Made by a program: the position numbers and the translations under genes. From Bacillota bacterium (GTDB lineage Bacteria; Bacillota; Clostridia; Lachnospirales; Lachnospiraceae): DNA of 64,000 nucleotides. How positions within the stretch are numbered: the stretch's first letter is position 1; each line of letters opens with the position of its first letter. The DNA lies in the NCBI GenBank assembly GCA_023442465.1, contig JAEZZQ010000015.1:613310-677309 (forward strand), read 5' to 3'. The notes beneath the pieces are model-generated. The model was not told the DNA's origin, searched no databases, and saw only the letters and a program-made list of their open reading frames with translations. Below, one piece after another: positions 8,472-14,886 of this stretch.

Positions 8472-8978
8472 CTACAAATTGGAATTTGCTATTTCAAGTT
8501 TATATAAACCGGTTGCCTTATCTAAAATAAATCCATTTCTCTCAAGAAGCTTGATTGAGTCCGCATTTTCGGCAACAGGATCAGCAATAATTTGAACAGG
8601 TTTTTCAATGGAGACGATTAACTGACACAACAGTTGAACAATCACGCTGCCTACCCCTTTTTTAAGAAATATTTCTTCTCCAATCAGATAGTCAACGGCA
8701 AAAGTGCCCTGTGGCTCATTGTCCCATTCAAATCCCTCTGGTGCCTGGGAACAATTATAATATTGACAAAATCCAACCGGTGTGTCCCCATACATAACAA
8801 TGTAATGATTCAGCCATCCGAAATCACCACCGTCATTTCGGACTTCCGCCAACCATTCTCCCGGCTCTCCATACCATTTTTTTATATACTCTTTGTTCAG
8901 CCACACTTCCAATATACAAAAATCGTCTTCATTTACCGGACGAAGGGAAAGTATATTCTTATCAATCATTTCATTCAT
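8472..8978 (-). CDS. GNAT acetyltransferase, AAC(6')-like
   Basis: A 168-aa acetyl-CoA-dependent transferase. LRPVNEDDFCILEVWLNKEYIKKWYG resembles the N-terminus of aminoglycoside 6'-N-acetyltransferases, GDTPVGFCQYY is the central strand pair, KKGVGSVIVQLL is the acetyl-CoA pyrophosphate loop, and DPVAENADSIKLLERNGF is the C-terminal motif. GTG at 9014 could extend the frame, but ATG at 8978 is preceded by AGGAGGG with ideal spacing. Substrate unproven: aminoglycoside or peptide. The stop codon borders a CAAATT-NN-AATTTG palindrome. Confidence 0.8.
   Translation of the reverse strand: MNEMIDKNILSLRPVNEDDFCILEVWLNKEYIKKWYGEPGEWLAEVRNDGGDFGWLNHYIVMYGDTPVGFCQYYNCSQAPEGFEWDNEPQGTFAVDYLIGEEIFLKKGVGSVIVQLLCQLIVSIEKPVQIIADPVAENADSIKLLERNGFILDKATGLYKLEIANSNL
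8475..8488 (-). repeat. Junction palindrome copy i
   Basis: Perfect CAAATT-GG-AATTTG directly at the 3' end of the GNAT gene; it forms the last codons of the gene. One of nine copies of a dispersed palindrome at gene junctions in the accessory half of the window. Confidence 0.7.
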
Positions 8979-9010
8979 GTATTTAGCCCTCCTGCAAGTC
9001 TCACAATATA

Positions 9011-9300
9011 TCACAGATACTTATCTATAGTACCTTGTTCAACCACACGCCTGCCCAGCAAAGGGATTGCTTGTTTCGGACAAGCATTCACACAGCGATA
9101 ACATAGTGTGCATCGATTTCCGGATACAACAATTCGATTTTTCAGCTCTATATTTTTCATAGGGCATAAAGCAACACACTTATTACATCCCATACATTTT
9201 TCAGGATGTATTTTCAACTTATCTGAATATTGTTTTGTTTGATTAATACAGTACAACCTTTGTCCCAAAAGTCCTGCGATGTGATATAAGCTCCTTTTTG
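9011..9300 (-). pseudogene. C-terminal remnant of an EFR1-family ferredoxin
   Basis: The frame keeps only the end of an EFR1-type flavodoxin-ferredoxin protein: TKQYSDKLKIHPEKCMGCNK, then a second cluster CTLCYRCVNACPKQAI and the closing helix. Both 4Fe-4S motifs (CMGCNKCVALCP and CTLCYRCVNACP) are intact, but the ~150-residue flavodoxin domain is missing. The open frame runs 73 bases into the preceding lipoprotein gene in another phase and has no ribosome site. It is probably a truncation scar; compare the full-length relative at 21566-22357. Confidence 0.7.
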
Positions 9301-9303
9301 TTC

Positions 9304-10194
9304 TTATTCCCCACCCAGCCATTGATCGGCATGGTGACCACCGAGCCAATACCAATGAGGGTGGTCTAATTGCCACAGCTCGCTTTTTTTATAGTATTCC
9401 TGCTCCCTTTCAAGCATTTGATCATCGTCTCGGTAAGACACTTCACGGACAATCTCCATTTTTCCGTTTATAAACTCACTTTCCACTAATCCGTACGGAC
9501 CCGTATCCAAGTCATTCGTAACCACGTATTCACCATCTATAAATTTATAAATCCTGCCGCCCCAATATGCTGCACCTGAGCCTCCGGCTGAATAAATACA
9601 CTCTTTTTCCGCATCAAGTGCAGGATTACAAATTTCAGCAAATGATTTTGATGCTGCGAACGACGATGTTTCCTCATTCCACAGCCAGCAGTCATACCAT
9701 GTATTGCTGTGCGCACCCCCGAAAGAGTTCAAAATAATCACATCCTTATATCCGTCGAAGTTCACATCAGTAACGTGAAGTCCCATCGTGTCCATCATTC
9801 CATTGTAGACGTAATAACCGACTACCTCGCCATCCAAAATCTCCGAAAAATCCGCCGATAGGATGGATTCGCCGTTTTCATCATAGACATTAAGGCCCAT
9901 AACATAGCCGTACATCCATTCATCCTCTCCCTGCACCACCCCTGTCGCCACAAAACGAAATTCAGGCATGCTCTCATGCAAGCGGGCCTGAATTTCGTAT
10001 GTCTGTAGTCCCGGCAAGGGATCAGGTGTGTCCGTCGGCTCTAAGGCCGCGGAAGGTGTGAGCGATTCGATATCGCTTTCCTCGACACCAGAAGCATCGG
10101 ATACACTTTTCGTCTCGCCCGCCGGAGGAACATCACAGCCGCTTATACCCAGAAAAAATATAAGCAAAGTCAAAACATAGATACTTTTTTTCAT
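9304..10194 (-). CDS. Lipoprotein with FG-GAP/VCBS-like repeat
   Basis: A 296-aa secreted lipoprotein. The N-terminus MKKSIYVLTLLIFFLGISGC is a signal peptide with lipobox ISGC, followed by a Ser/Thr/Pro-rich linker to about residue 65. The folded domain contains TDVNFDGYKDVIIL, the calcium-binding DxNxDGxxD pattern of FG-GAP/VCBS repeats, and GGAHSNTWYDCWLWNEE, as in XAC2610-like proteins. ATG at 10194 is preferred over GTG at 10203 because AAAGGGTG lies 8 bases before it. Likely anchored on the outer face of the membrane; its role is unknown. A junction element (10213-10307) sits just upstream. Confidence 0.75.
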   Translation of the reverse strand: MKKSIYVLTLLIFFLGISGCDVPPAGETKSVSDASGVEESDIESLTPSAALEPTDTPDPLPGLQTYEIQARLHESMPEFRFVATGVVQGEDEWMYGYVMGLNVYDENGESILSADFSEILDGEVVGYYVYNGMMDTMGLHVTDVNFDGYKDVIILNSFGGAHSNTWYDCWLWNEETSSFAASKSFAEICNPALDAEKECIYSAGGSGAAYWGGRIYKFIDGEYVVTNDLDTGPYGLVESEFINGKMEIVREVSYRDDDQMLEREQEYYKKSELWQLDHPHWYWLGGHHADQWLGGE

Positions 10195-10212
10195 ACTATA
10201 CACCCTTTATTA

Positions 10213-10307
10213 TATAAATAATCCGCAGTTCAACTGCTACTCGGCAAATTCCAGTTTGTCCATATTACGGAATAACTCGATCAAATCCTGATCTTTCTTT
10301 TAAAATC
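10213..10307 (-). repeat. Junction element copy e (long form)
   Basis: Contains CAAATT-CC-AGTTTG (10245-10258, one mismatch), the perfect palindrome GCAGTT-C-AACTGC (10225-10237) and the AT-rich box TTATTTATA on the minus strand. Positions 10244-10307 match 14823-14886 at about 53 of 64 positions. On the minus strand the matching part reads as a peptide ending DKLEFAE followed by a stop. It lies directly in front of the lipoprotein ribosome site. Confidence 0.75.
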
Positions 10308-10351
10308 TTCAAGATTATCTATGATCTGTCAGGGGCTGGACTGCTGCTTCA

Positions 10352-10975
10352 TTATGCCTTTCGTTTTGATAGTTCAAATACACAACTATAGTCACAATGA
10401 TATTCATTCAAAATATCATATCCATTTGAATGAAAGTAACGTGCTTTATCTATTTTAAAGAATTTCTTAAAAGGCTTAGGCTCTAATATTTTAATTGGGA
10501 AAAAAAGAAGCTGTTTTAATAAACTATTTGATTCTTCCCATTCAAGCACTATCAATTTTCCATTTTCCTTAAGCAAACGATAGCCCTCTTTTAATATCTT
10601 TGATGCAAGGCCTTCCTCTATTTCATGCAATACCAAACCCAAAATAATAAAATCAAAACTATTATTATCAAAGCTGGTTTCCGTAGCATCCCCGTTGATA
10701 ATAGTTACATTATAAATATTATTTTTTTCGTTCTTTTCTTTTGCAATCTCCAGCATCTCAGCGGATATATCTAATCCAATAATTTTAACATTCTTGCGCT
10801 TTTCTGCTATTTTAATACTATTCCCCATAGTTCCGCAACACATATCTAAAACAGTTGACTTTGTATCCGGTATTAGTTCCAGTATAGCTTTACGAGGGTT
10901 AATCCCTCTTTTCGTAAAGTATATGACATCTATTAAATCATAAATTTTAGAAAGTAATTTATATGTTATTTTCAT
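10352..10975 (-). CDS. Class I SAM-dependent methyltransferase
   Basis: A 207-aa Rossmann methyltransferase of the UbiE/MenG-like type. Motif I VLDMCCGTMGNSIKIA binds SAM, followed by the acidic loop IIGLDISAEML, motif II NGDATETSFDNNSFDFIILG and LHEIEEG. The acceptor substrate is unknown; the C-terminal half (LEPKPFKKFFKIDKARYF) suggests a small molecule or lipid. It follows the DUF6273 gene by 16 bases and is probably co-transcribed with it. A GC-poor gene compared with neighbours. Confidence 0.8.
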   Translation of the reverse strand: MKITYKLLSKIYDLIDVIYFTKRGINPRKAILELIPDTKSTVLDMCCGTMGNSIKIAEKRKNVKIIGLDISAEMLEIAKEKNEKNNIYNVTIINGDATETSFDNNSFDFIILGLVLHEIEEGLASKILKEGYRLLKENGKLIVLEWEESNSLLKQLLFFPIKILEPKPFKKFFKIDKARYFHSNGYDILNEYHCDYSCVFELSKRKA

Positions 10976-10991
10976 TAGCAGCTCCCATGAT

Positions 10992-11618
10992 TTATAATTC
11001 CAAGCTCAGCCACAGAGCGGGACGAACTCCGCCGCTGTTATCTCCTGTTAACGGATGGATCGTGTTGCTGCTGTAACGGAAAGTGCCGTTTCCCTGAATG
11101 CCTACATTGCCGTCACCGTGGATATATACGGCTCTTCTATTGTCACGCCCGGGCGACCGAAGCCACCACCACCATATATACCCATCGAATGAAGATCTTC
11201 GCTTGTCGTTGTTTTCATCTTTCTTTTGAAACCAGTATCGTTGCTTGGCGCTGCGGTTATCAAGGTTTTTACTGCTGTCACCGAAATATTTGCACACCAC
11301 TTCTTCAATATTTAGAAGAAATATGTAATCCAGAGTATCTTCTCCTCCTTTTGAACCGTACCACTGATTGTCGTGGTTTTTGTTCAATACCGAAATGATT
11401 CTCGACTGTTCAGCCTCGGTGAATTTGTTATAAAACTCACCGTTAAGATATTTTCTTAGCGAGCAGTCAGCCCATGTCACATCACCGGCGCAATTATTAT
11501 AAGGTTGTTGTTCGATCATGTATTCAGTTATCATCAAGGCCGCATTGCCTTGTATATCAAGAATGCGCCACTGATAACCGCCAAATGGCACACTTGAGCC
11601 GATATTAAACTCTCTCAT
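10992..11618 (-). CDS. DUF6273 domain protein
   Basis: A 208-aa protein with the DUF6273 signature: WRILDIQGNAALMITEYMI at the start, CSLRKYLNGEFYNKF, then WWWWLRSPG, and VRPALWL at the end. The fold is related to formylglycine-generating-enzyme-like sulfatase modifiers; function is unknown. ATG at 11618 is chosen over the longer frame because GGGGAGA precedes it. The upstream 24 codons overlap a junction element rather than a real N-terminus. Linked to the downstream methyltransferase. Confidence 0.75.
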   Translation of the reverse strand: MREFNIGSSVPFGGYQWRILDIQGNAALMITEYMIEQQPYNNCAGDVTWADCSLRKYLNGEFYNKFTEAEQSRIISVLNKNHDNQWYGSKGGEDTLDYIFLLNIEEVVCKYFGDSSKNLDNRSAKQRYWFQKKDENNDKRRSSFDGYIWWWWLRSPGRDNRRAVYIHGDGNVGIQGNGTFRYSSNTIHPLTGDNSGGVRPALWLSLEL

Positions 11619-11650
11619 TTTCTTTCTCCCCGTACTAATATAAATTTTCT

Positions 11651-11715
11651 GCAGTTCTGTTTTAATTCGCCTATAAGAGCAAATACTCATTATCTTCGTG
11701 ACAAATTCTAATTTG
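11651..11715 (-). repeat. Junction element copy g
   Basis: Perfect CAAATT-CT-AATTTG (11702-11715) between MsrA and the DUF6273 gene, with a degenerate GCAGTT...AATT part at 11651-11667 nearer the gene start. Confidence 0.65.
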
Positions 11716-11745
11716 CCAGTTTCCGATCATGCTCATAATAGTGGA

Positions 11746-12219
11746 TTATGAATATTTGTGTAACAAATCTTTAGGGATGTGACAATAGTCATCAGGGCAC
11801 CTATCTAATCTATCTTGATGCTCCTCTGCACTTTTAACGTAATTTACTAGCGGAAGAACTTCCACTACAATTTTATCCCTATCTGCTCTTTTTGTTATAT
11901 AATTCTTCGCTTCTTCCAAATGTTGAGGCACTTTACTATATACGCCTGTGCGATATTTTTTTCCCTCATCATTACCCTGTTTATTTACACTGTAAGGATC
12001 TATAATCTCAAAAAAATAGTCCATGAGTTGAGAAATAGTTACGATTTCAGAGTCAAATTCTGTTTTTACGCATTCAGCATAACCATCATACTCGCCTTCA
12101 AGCGTATTTGAACATCCATTTGCTCTTCCTGCTTGAGTATGAATAACGCCCTTCAGTGTTTTGATAAATGCCTGTACCCCCCATAAACAGCCACCAGCAA
12201 AATATATTGTTTCTATCAT
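11746..12219 (-). CDS. msrA: Peptide methionine sulfoxide reductase A
   Basis: Repairs the S-epimer of methionine sulfoxide in oxidised proteins. The catalytic motif is present as GGCLWG near residue 10 (the usual form is GCFWG, so Phe is replaced by Leu), followed by YAECVKTEFDSEIVT, and EEHQDRLDRCPDDYCHIP near the end. The length of 157 aa is normal for the MsrA domain alone. ATG at 12219 has AGGTGA upstream; the longer frame to 12279 consists of junction-repeat sequence (GRLNCTLFIF). Stands alone between two junction elements. Confidence 0.88.
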   Translation of the reverse strand: MIETIYFAGGCLWGVQAFIKTLKGVIHTQAGRANGCSNTLEGEYDGYAECVKTEFDSEIVTISQLMDYFFEIIDPYSVNKQGNDEGKKYRTGVYSKVPQHLEEAKNYITKRADRDKIVVEVLPLVNYVKSAEEHQDRLDRCPDDYCHIPKDLLHKYS

Positions 12220-12242
12220 AGCATTCACCTGTTTTCTTTCGT

Positions 12243-12290
12243 CAAATATAAATAACGTGCAGTTTAATCTGCCCGGCAAATTAGAATTTG
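12243..12290 (-). repeat. Junction element copy d (long form)
   Basis: Perfect CAAATT-AG-AATTTG (12277-12290), GCAG-TTTAAT-CTGC (12259-12272) and TTATTTATATTTG on the minus strand, in the same order and spacing as copy e. It precedes the msrA ribosome site. Confidence 0.75.
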
Positions 12291-12337
12291 TATATTAGTA
12301 AGGCACAATGTGTTGATGAGCCTAATGCGATATACTG

Positions 12338-12560
12338 TTATACAATACCGTCCTGCGGCAGGCCGGTCGTCTGCTGCACGGCCTCGAACGCAGCCTCGGT
12401 GAACGCCTTTTTGTTTGCGAACTCGGTCGCACCGTAGCACCTAACGTCCACATAGGCAAGCTCGCGCTTCTCGCCTGCGAAATACATTGTGTGACCGTCG
12501 GAAATGTCGATCATCAGCTTGCTTTCGCTCTTTCCGGGGATGACCGTGATTTTCCCGCAC
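12338..12560 (-). pseudogene. MIF-like tautomerase fragment
   Basis: A GC-rich frame on the minus strand reads GKITVIPGKSESKLMIDISD, GHTMYFAGEKRELAYVDVR, then GATEFANKKAFTEAAFEAV and QQTTGLPQDGIV before a stop. This matches the middle and end of MIF/phenylpyruvate-tautomerase-like proteins. The N-terminus with the catalytic proline is missing (a stop lies just upstream, near 12560) and the last strand is cut. Codon and base use differ clearly from the AT-rich surroundings, suggesting a recent foreign fragment. Confidence 0.6.
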
Positions 12561-12615
12561 TAGCAGTAATGCCTCTTTTGTGACAAGACCTTATCTTGGT
12601 CTGACTTGGTCGTAA

Positions 12616-13134
12616 TTAATAAGTCTCTGTATGAATCTTTGCCTGGTCTACTTCGTCTAATTTATGTGCAGGTCTTGTCTCGCTCGGATATCCCACTGCA
12701 ATAATAGAAAGCACTGCCATATGCTCCGGAATCCCAAGGAGTTTGCGCACATATTCTTCACTGCTCATTCCCTGATTGGATTCTCTTAAGCGAATCTGCA
12801 CCCAGCAGGAGCCAAGCCCTAAGCTCTCTGCTTCCAACTGCATAACTATAGAGGCTATAGAGGCATCCTCTATCCATGTATCGGTTTTCTGTGTATTGCC
12901 CAATACCACAATAGCAAGAGGTGTTTCCGGTAAAAACGGCTGCTTTGGATTCCGGCAGTTACCAAGTTTTTGAAGTGTTTCTTTATTTTCGATAACTATA
13001 AATTCCCATGGGCGGGTACTCTTCCCTGTAGGTGCGAGCTGTGCTGCCTGAAGGAGCTTTTCCTTTTTCTCCTCTTCCACAGCCTTATCTTCAAATTTCC
13101 GGCAGCTTCTCCTTGCAAGTAGCATTTCTAACAT
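12616..13134 (-). CDS. Nitroreductase family FMN oxidoreductase
   Basis: A 172-aa flavoprotein. MLLARRSCRKFEDKAVEEEK is the family's N-terminal FMN contact, QAAQLAPTGKSTRPWEFIV the second, and SLGLGSCWVQIR plus AVLSIIAVGYPSE the C-terminal signature. It would reduce nitro- or quinone-type compounds with NAD(P)H. ATG at 13134 is supported by GAGGAG 6 bases upstream; the 22-codon extension to 13200 runs through a junction palindrome. It may act in detoxification together with the adjacent msrA; no shared promoter is evident. Confidence 0.85.
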   Translation of the reverse strand: MLEMLLARRSCRKFEDKAVEEEKKEKLLQAAQLAPTGKSTRPWEFIVIENKETLQKLGNCRNPKQPFLPETPLAIVVLGNTQKTDTWIEDASIASIVMQLEAESLGLGSCWVQIRLRESNQGMSSEEYVRKLLGIPEHMAVLSIIAVGYPSETRPAHKLDEVDQAKIHTETY

Positions 13135-13169
13135 AAAATTCTCCTCACTTTCTAATATGTTGTTACCAT

Positions 13170-13183
13170 CAAATTCAAATTTG
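13170..13183 (-). repeat. Junction palindrome copy h
   Basis: Perfect CAAATT-CA-AATTTG about 36 bases before the nitroreductase start. On the minus strand it reads LIDKFEFDG, similar to the DKLEFAE reading of copy e. Confidence 0.65.
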
Positions 13184-13249
13184 TCTATCAGTTCAATCAC
13201 TCTATATTGTTTCTAATTTTTCTACGAACTTTTCATAAGTCATCTTACC

Positions 13250-13321
13250 TAATGCAAATCTCCATTATTTCCAGATACATTTTTTCACCTTTTGTATGCG
13301 GTCTATTAATGCAAATCTCCA
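13250..13321. repeat. Short direct repeat in decayed spacer
   Basis: TAATGCAAATCTCCA occurs at 13250-13264 and 13307-13321. On the minus strand the two lie in one open stretch reading LEVLEICINRPHTKGEK and MYLEIMEICIR, a likely remnant of a small helical protein. Confidence 0.35.
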
Positions 13322-13365
13322 GCACTTCCAATTCATTAGCCTGATTTCATTGTATATCTGCTATT

Positions 13366-14088
13366 TCAAAACAATTTCTTTCCGTTTAAAATGCTTATGT
13401 CAAGTTCACGTGCAATGCTCCCTTGCTTAAACGGATTTATTTTTTCCACCTTACCATCTCGCTTAAAAAATGTCCCTGTTCCTTTGAACCAAAACGTAAC
13501 ACTTGCTTTTACACATTGATCCCGAATATCCAGTACCCAACCATAATCACATTCACGAGCATCACGTCCGCTTTCGCCGCTGACCGTAACATGTTCAATC
13601 CCATTAAGATAAGCCGACAAATTAATCGATTCCAAAATGGGAGAACAAGCAATAAAACGACGTTTTATTGGATAAGACAGAAACAAGGGAAGACGATAAT
13701 CTGCTAAAGATTGATTCTCAACAGTGCAGCCTATGCTTACATTATCATAGCCGTCACCCCAATCCGAGGGCAATGAAACGGGGAATCGGTCAATTCGTTT
13801 GGTCAAAATCAGAAAATCAATATCGCCCCTTTGTTTTATCATGCTCCAAGCGTCCTTGCGCCACTCATCAGCTTCGGGCAGAAAAAAGTCAGTAGCAAAA
13901 CAGGTTGCAAGGATTTTATTCCCTTTAATATTGTATTCACCTTTAGTGTTTGTCCTTATAGGCCAATCAAATTTATCTGTTTTCTGTATGGTGTTTTGAC
14001 CGCAGCGTTTTGCATGTGGTCCATAAAAATAGCAATATGTGCATCCATCACTAATTTGATAACATCCTGTCCACGGTTCCCAATTCAT
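13366..14088 (-). CDS. DUF5131 (phage Gp37/Gp68) radical-SAM-like protein
   Basis: A 240-aa protein starting MNWEPWTGCYQISDGCTYCY, giving the three-cysteine CX6CX2C cluster typical of DUF5131, a radical-SAM-like family first noted in phages. Later motifs CFATDFFLPEADEWR, FLILTKRIDRFP and GESGRDARECD support the assignment. The substrate is unknown. The start has AAAGGAAC upstream. Gene and leader look like an independent unit; about 240 bases separate it from arr. Confidence 0.82.
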   Translation of the reverse strand: MNWEPWTGCYQISDGCTYCYFYGPHAKRCGQNTIQKTDKFDWPIRTNTKGEYNIKGNKILATCFATDFFLPEADEWRKDAWSMIKQRGDIDFLILTKRIDRFPVSLPSDWGDGYDNVSIGCTVENQSLADYRLPLFLSYPIKRRFIACSPILESINLSAYLNGIEHVTVSGESGRDARECDYGWVLDIRDQCVKASVTFWFKGTGTFFKRDGKVEKINPFKQGSIARELDISILNGKKLF

Positions 14089-14166
14089 GTTCTCGTTCCT
14101 TTCACTAAACAGCTGAATTCTAATGTATCTGCCTCATCAACGTTAACTTCCTATTTATGTACTTGA

Positions 14167-14337
14167 TCACTCATATTCTGATGCCATAACATAATCACAA
14201 TATTTTAGTTCTTCAAACCATCCATCACGCCACATGGAGTATGTATCATCACCTGAACAAACACTGTCCCGATCAGCCTTTATTCTCAACTTAGTCACCT
14301 CTGCTTGGCATTTGTTCGCTATCTTGTGATCAGTCAT
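14167..14337 (-). CDS. Small protein of unknown function overlapping arr
   Basis: A 56-codon frame, ATG 14337 to TGA 14167, overlaps the end of arr by 8 bases. The product includes KLRIKADRDSVCSGDD and MWRDGWFEELKYCDYV. An internal GTG (TKLRIKADRDSVC...) is preceded by AAGCAGAGG and may be the true start. The RIKADRDSVCxGDD beginning resembles the N-terminus of small uncharacterised Firmicute proteins; the remainder could be truncated. Confidence 0.4.
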   Translation of the reverse strand: MTDHKIANKCQAEVTKLRIKADRDSVCSGDDTYSMWRDGWFEELKYCDYVMASEYE

Positions 14338-14809
14338 TTATCGCCTCAATGCCGAGACGTTTGAGTTCTTCAAGATAATCCCGCATTTTCTGGAGTATCT
14401 CCGGGGAGTGTCCTTCCCATTCCAAGACTTCACCCACTATACGCAAGGGATATTGTGTTCGATAGGATCTGGTCGGGTTCCCCGGAAACTTCTTATCCGT
14501 CAGATTTGGATCATTCTCGAAAGTACCGGTGGGCTCCACACAATAGATATGACCGGAGCCGTCGCCTGCTGCAAGTTCTGCTCCCCACACGGCCGCATCC
14601 AAGGTAGCCGTCAGATAGACATAGTTGGCCTTCTTTCGTTCACCATAGTTAGAGCTATAGCCAGGCTCCAGCAGGTCTCCTATCATCAAGTCAGCTTTTG
14701 TACCGTGGTAGAAAGGTCCGGCGTCCAAGACTGCGCCGCCTTGTCGTAGAGTAGTCAATTCTGCCACTTCCTCTTTGTTTGTTTCAATCAGCTCTCTTTT
14801 TTTATTCAC
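14330..14809 (-). CDS. arr: Rifampin ADP-ribosyltransferase
   Basis: Inactivates rifamycins by transferring ADP-ribose from NAD+ to the antibiotic. The 159-aa product carries the Arr core: GPFYHGTKADLMIGDLLEPG with the NAD-binding His-Tyr-x pattern, then YVYLTATLDAAVWGAELAAG, and VEPTGTFENDPNLTDKKFPG followed by NPTRSYRTQYPLRIVGEV. These are family-defining motifs, including the catalytic Asp-Pro-Asn region. GTG at 14809 follows GGAGG with 7 bases spacing. It stands just after acnA, separated by a junction element in which its ribosome site lies. Confidence 0.93.
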   Translation of the reverse strand: MNKKRELIETNKEEVAELTTLRQGGAVLDAGPFYHGTKADLMIGDLLEPGYSSNYGERKKANYVYLTATLDAAVWGAELAAGDGSGHIYCVEPTGTFENDPNLTDKKFPGNPTRSYRTQYPLRIVGEVLEWEGHSPEILQKMRDYLEELKRLGIEAIND

Positions 14810-14822
14810 GCCAAACCTCCAT

Positions 14823-14886
14823 ATAAATTCCTATTTGTCCTCATCATGGAATAACTCAATCAAATCCTGACCTTTGTTTTAAAATC
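14823..14886 (-). repeat. Junction element copy f
   Basis: TAAATT-CC-TATTTG (14824-14837, two mismatches to the palindrome) plus 50 bases that match the region upstream of the lipoprotein at 10244-10307. It begins inside the last codons of acnA and ends in the arr ribosome site. Confidence 0.7.

Noticed and set aside
13250..13321. Start of a CRISPR array
   Set aside because: Only two short copies, unequal flanks and a coding-like frame through them. No other candidate array was seen in the window.
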